Of a stretch of 64,000 nucleotides of DNA, positions 62,693-64,000 are shown one piece after another. Origin of the DNA: Candidatus Thiodiazotropha sp. (ex Codakia rugifera) (GTDB lineage Bacteria; Pseudomonadota; Gammaproteobacteria; Chromatiales; Chromatiaceae); contig JAHXHN010000002.1 in the NCBI GenBank assembly GCA_025656675.1, forward strand, positions 661,302 through 725,301, read 5' to 3'. The notes under the pieces are model-generated. The model was not told the origin of the DNA, searched no databases, and was given only the letters and a program-made list of their open reading frames with translations. How positions within the stretch are numbered: the first letter of the stretch is position 1; every line of letters begins with the position of its first letter. The position numbers and the translations under genes were made by a program.

Positions 62693-64000
62693 CTAACGGG
62701 GGGGATTGATCCCGTAGCGCTTCATCCGTCGATAGAGCGTGTTGCGGCTGAGGGTCAGCTTTTTTGCAACCCGGCTGACGTTCCAATGCATATCCTCGAG
62801 TTCGCTCAACAGGACATCGCGTTCAGCGATCGCCAGGGAATTGAAAGTGGAATCGGGGTTGTCGGCCAACTCCTCTTCATAGATGGCAGTGCAAATCTCT
62901 TCGGGTAGATCATTGACAGTTATAATCCCGTTTTCACACATTGCCGTTGTGGTGCGAAGCACATTGAGAAGCTGTCTGATATTGCCGGGCCAGGCGAAGT
63001 TTTCCAATATCCTCAATGCTTCCGGAGCCCATTCCAATTCCACAGTGTTACCGGCTTCCTGCTGTCCGATCTTTTGAATCAGCTGAAGTTTATCCTTGCG
63101 ATCACGCAGGGGGGGCATAGTCAGTGAGATGCCGTGTAATCGGTAATAGAGATCCTCGCGAAATTCCCCTTCCTCAACCATGCTCTGGATATCATGGTGG
63201 GTGGCACTGATCAGCTTGATGGAAACCTTGATCGGCGTTTCGCCACCGAGGGGGATGACTTCCCGCTCCTCAAGTACCCTGAGTAGGCGTGCCTGCAGAT
63301 GCAGCGGCATATCACCGATCTCATCCAGGAACAGTGTGCCGCCATCAGCCTGCGCGATCTTGCCGCGGTTTCCATCCCTGCTTGCACCGGTAAAGGCTCC
63401 CGGCCGGTAACCGAAGAGCTCACTCTCGATCAGTGACTCGGGCAGCGAAGCGCAGTTAACGGCTATGAAGGGTTTATCGCGACGAGAGCTGGCTTTATGC
63501 AGTGCCCGTGCAAACATATCCTTGCCGGTGCCCGTCTCTCCGAACAGCATGTAGGGTATATCCCGTTCGATTACCTTGAGAACGGTTTCCACGTTTTTCT
63601 TCATGCGAGGTTCATCGAAATGGAGCGAGTCTAATGCCTCAGCGCGTCCATGATAGATTTTTGTACTCTTTTTACTGCTGTTGAAAACGCCGATCGGTGC
63701 AGGATTAGGCGTACAGTTTTCCGGTGGCTGCAGGGTGGCGAAGAAGCGTCTGCCCTGTTGCGTCTCCCGAATGGGAAAGGCGTGTGTATGGGTTTGTTTG
63801 AGCAGGGTGGGGATGGAGGTCGTGAACAGGTCATTGATAAGGTGACCAACGATCTGCTTTGGTTTTTCGAGATTGAGCTGGAACATGGCGCTGCGATTGA
63901 CAGCCAGTATCTTTCCTTCCAGATCAAAGGCTATGGCGCCCTCGCCCAGGGTGCTGATGAACTCTGAGCGGGCATGAAAGCGAAGGACGAAGGCATTCTT
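62693..64000 (-). CDS. AcoR-type sigma-54 activator, N-terminus beyond the window
   Basis: At least 435 residues; the frame stays open to the window edge, reading [14 protein letters not shown] and the PAS-like segment [12 protein letters not shown] before the internal methionine at 63886. The AAA+ domain has Walker A GETGTGKD, the GAFTGA loop (63383-63400) for sigma-54 contact, and [21 protein letters not shown] Fis-type helix-turn-helix closes it ([25 protein letters not shown]). The layout GAF-PAS-AAA-HTH is that of AcoR. It probably activates the sigma-54 promoter of the adjacent pterin operon. Confidence 0.95.
   Translation of the reverse strand, partial: KNAFVLRFHARSEFISTLGEGAIAFDLEGKILAVNRSAMFQLNLEKPKQIVGHLINDLFTTSIPTLLKQTHTHAFPIRETQQGRRFFATLQPPENCTPNPAPIGVFNSSKKSTKIYHGRAEALDSLHFDEPRMKKNVETVLKVIERDIPYMLFGETGTGKDMFARALHKASSRRDKPFIAVNCASLPESLIESELFGYRPGAFTGASRDGNRGKIAQADGGTLFLDEIGDMPLHLQARLLRVLEEREVIPLGGETPIKVSIKLISATHHDIQSMVEEGEFREDLYYRLHGISLTMPPLRDRKDKLQLIQKIGQQEAGNTVELEWAPEALRILENFAWPGNIRQLLNVLRTTTAMCENGIITVNDLPEEICTAIYEEELADNPDSTFNSLAIAERDVLLSELEDMHWNVSRVAKKLTLSRNTLYRRMKRYGINPPR

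Overview
The window reads as a chromosomal segment of a Gram-negative bacterium, most likely a gammaproteobacterium. It has outer-membrane beta-barrels, lipoprotein signals, a two-polypeptide proton-translocating transhydrogenase, YdhR, NnrS and short dispersed REP/MITE-like palindromes. Base composition looks close to 50% G+C throughout. Bacterial tetrahydromethanopterin (H4MPT) genes together with a fused deazaflavin (FO) synthase point to a metabolically versatile environmental lineage. The exact genus cannot be decided from the sequence alone. I see no rRNA, tRNA, CRISPR array, insertion sequence or phage gene.

Region 1 (1-26.6 kb): after a truncated ketopantoate reductase-family gene and an AraC regulator come two paralogous four-gene cassettes (2.9-9.3 kb and 17.8-24.5 kb). 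Each encodes a YCF48-type beta-propeller, an MMPL/RND inner-membrane pump, a DUF1302 outer-membrane beta-barrel and a DUF1329 periplasmic protein. Between them lies a molybdenum hydroxylase operon (CoxM-like, CoxS-like, an unusual CoxG-CoxL fusion, CoxD, CoxE) followed by a second AraC regulator. DUF3179 and methyltransferase genes trail the second cassette. The layout suggests envelope transport of a hydrophobic substrate coupled to its hydroxylation.

Region 2 (27-51.3 kb): a MoeA-like/MocA fusion, NnrS, a duplicated-domain OsmC protein, XdhC, and a second, xanthine-dehydrogenase-like molybdenum hydroxylase (three subunits). Then follow pntAB-ydhR-NCS1 permease, a SufS/SufU pair, and a likely catabolic cluster: LLM-class (possibly F420-dependent) oxidoreductase, FAH-family hydrolase, M20 hydrolase, a fused CofG-CofH FO synthase and a polysaccharide-deacetylase/allantoinase-like protein. 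Together these could describe hydroxylation, reduction and hydrolytic opening of an N-heterocycle; the substrate is unknown.

Region 3 (51.5-57.1 kb): an OmpA-like protein and a small lipoprotein, a NifV/LeuA-like synthase, and a 3-hydroxybutyryl-CoA dehydrogenase/enoyl-CoA hydratase pair. The pair is bracketed by two copies of a MITE-like repeat.

Region 4 (57.2-64 kb): a compact seven-gene minus-strand operon of pterin/H4MPT-type functions. It comprises a PTPS homologue, a DmrB-like flavoprotein, a DHPS-like DUF6513 protein, a DUF447 protein, an MfnB homologue, a nucleotidyltransferase and a DUF2380-like protein. It is preceded by a near-consensus sigma-54 promoter and by an AcoR-type sigma-54 activator gene that runs off the window.
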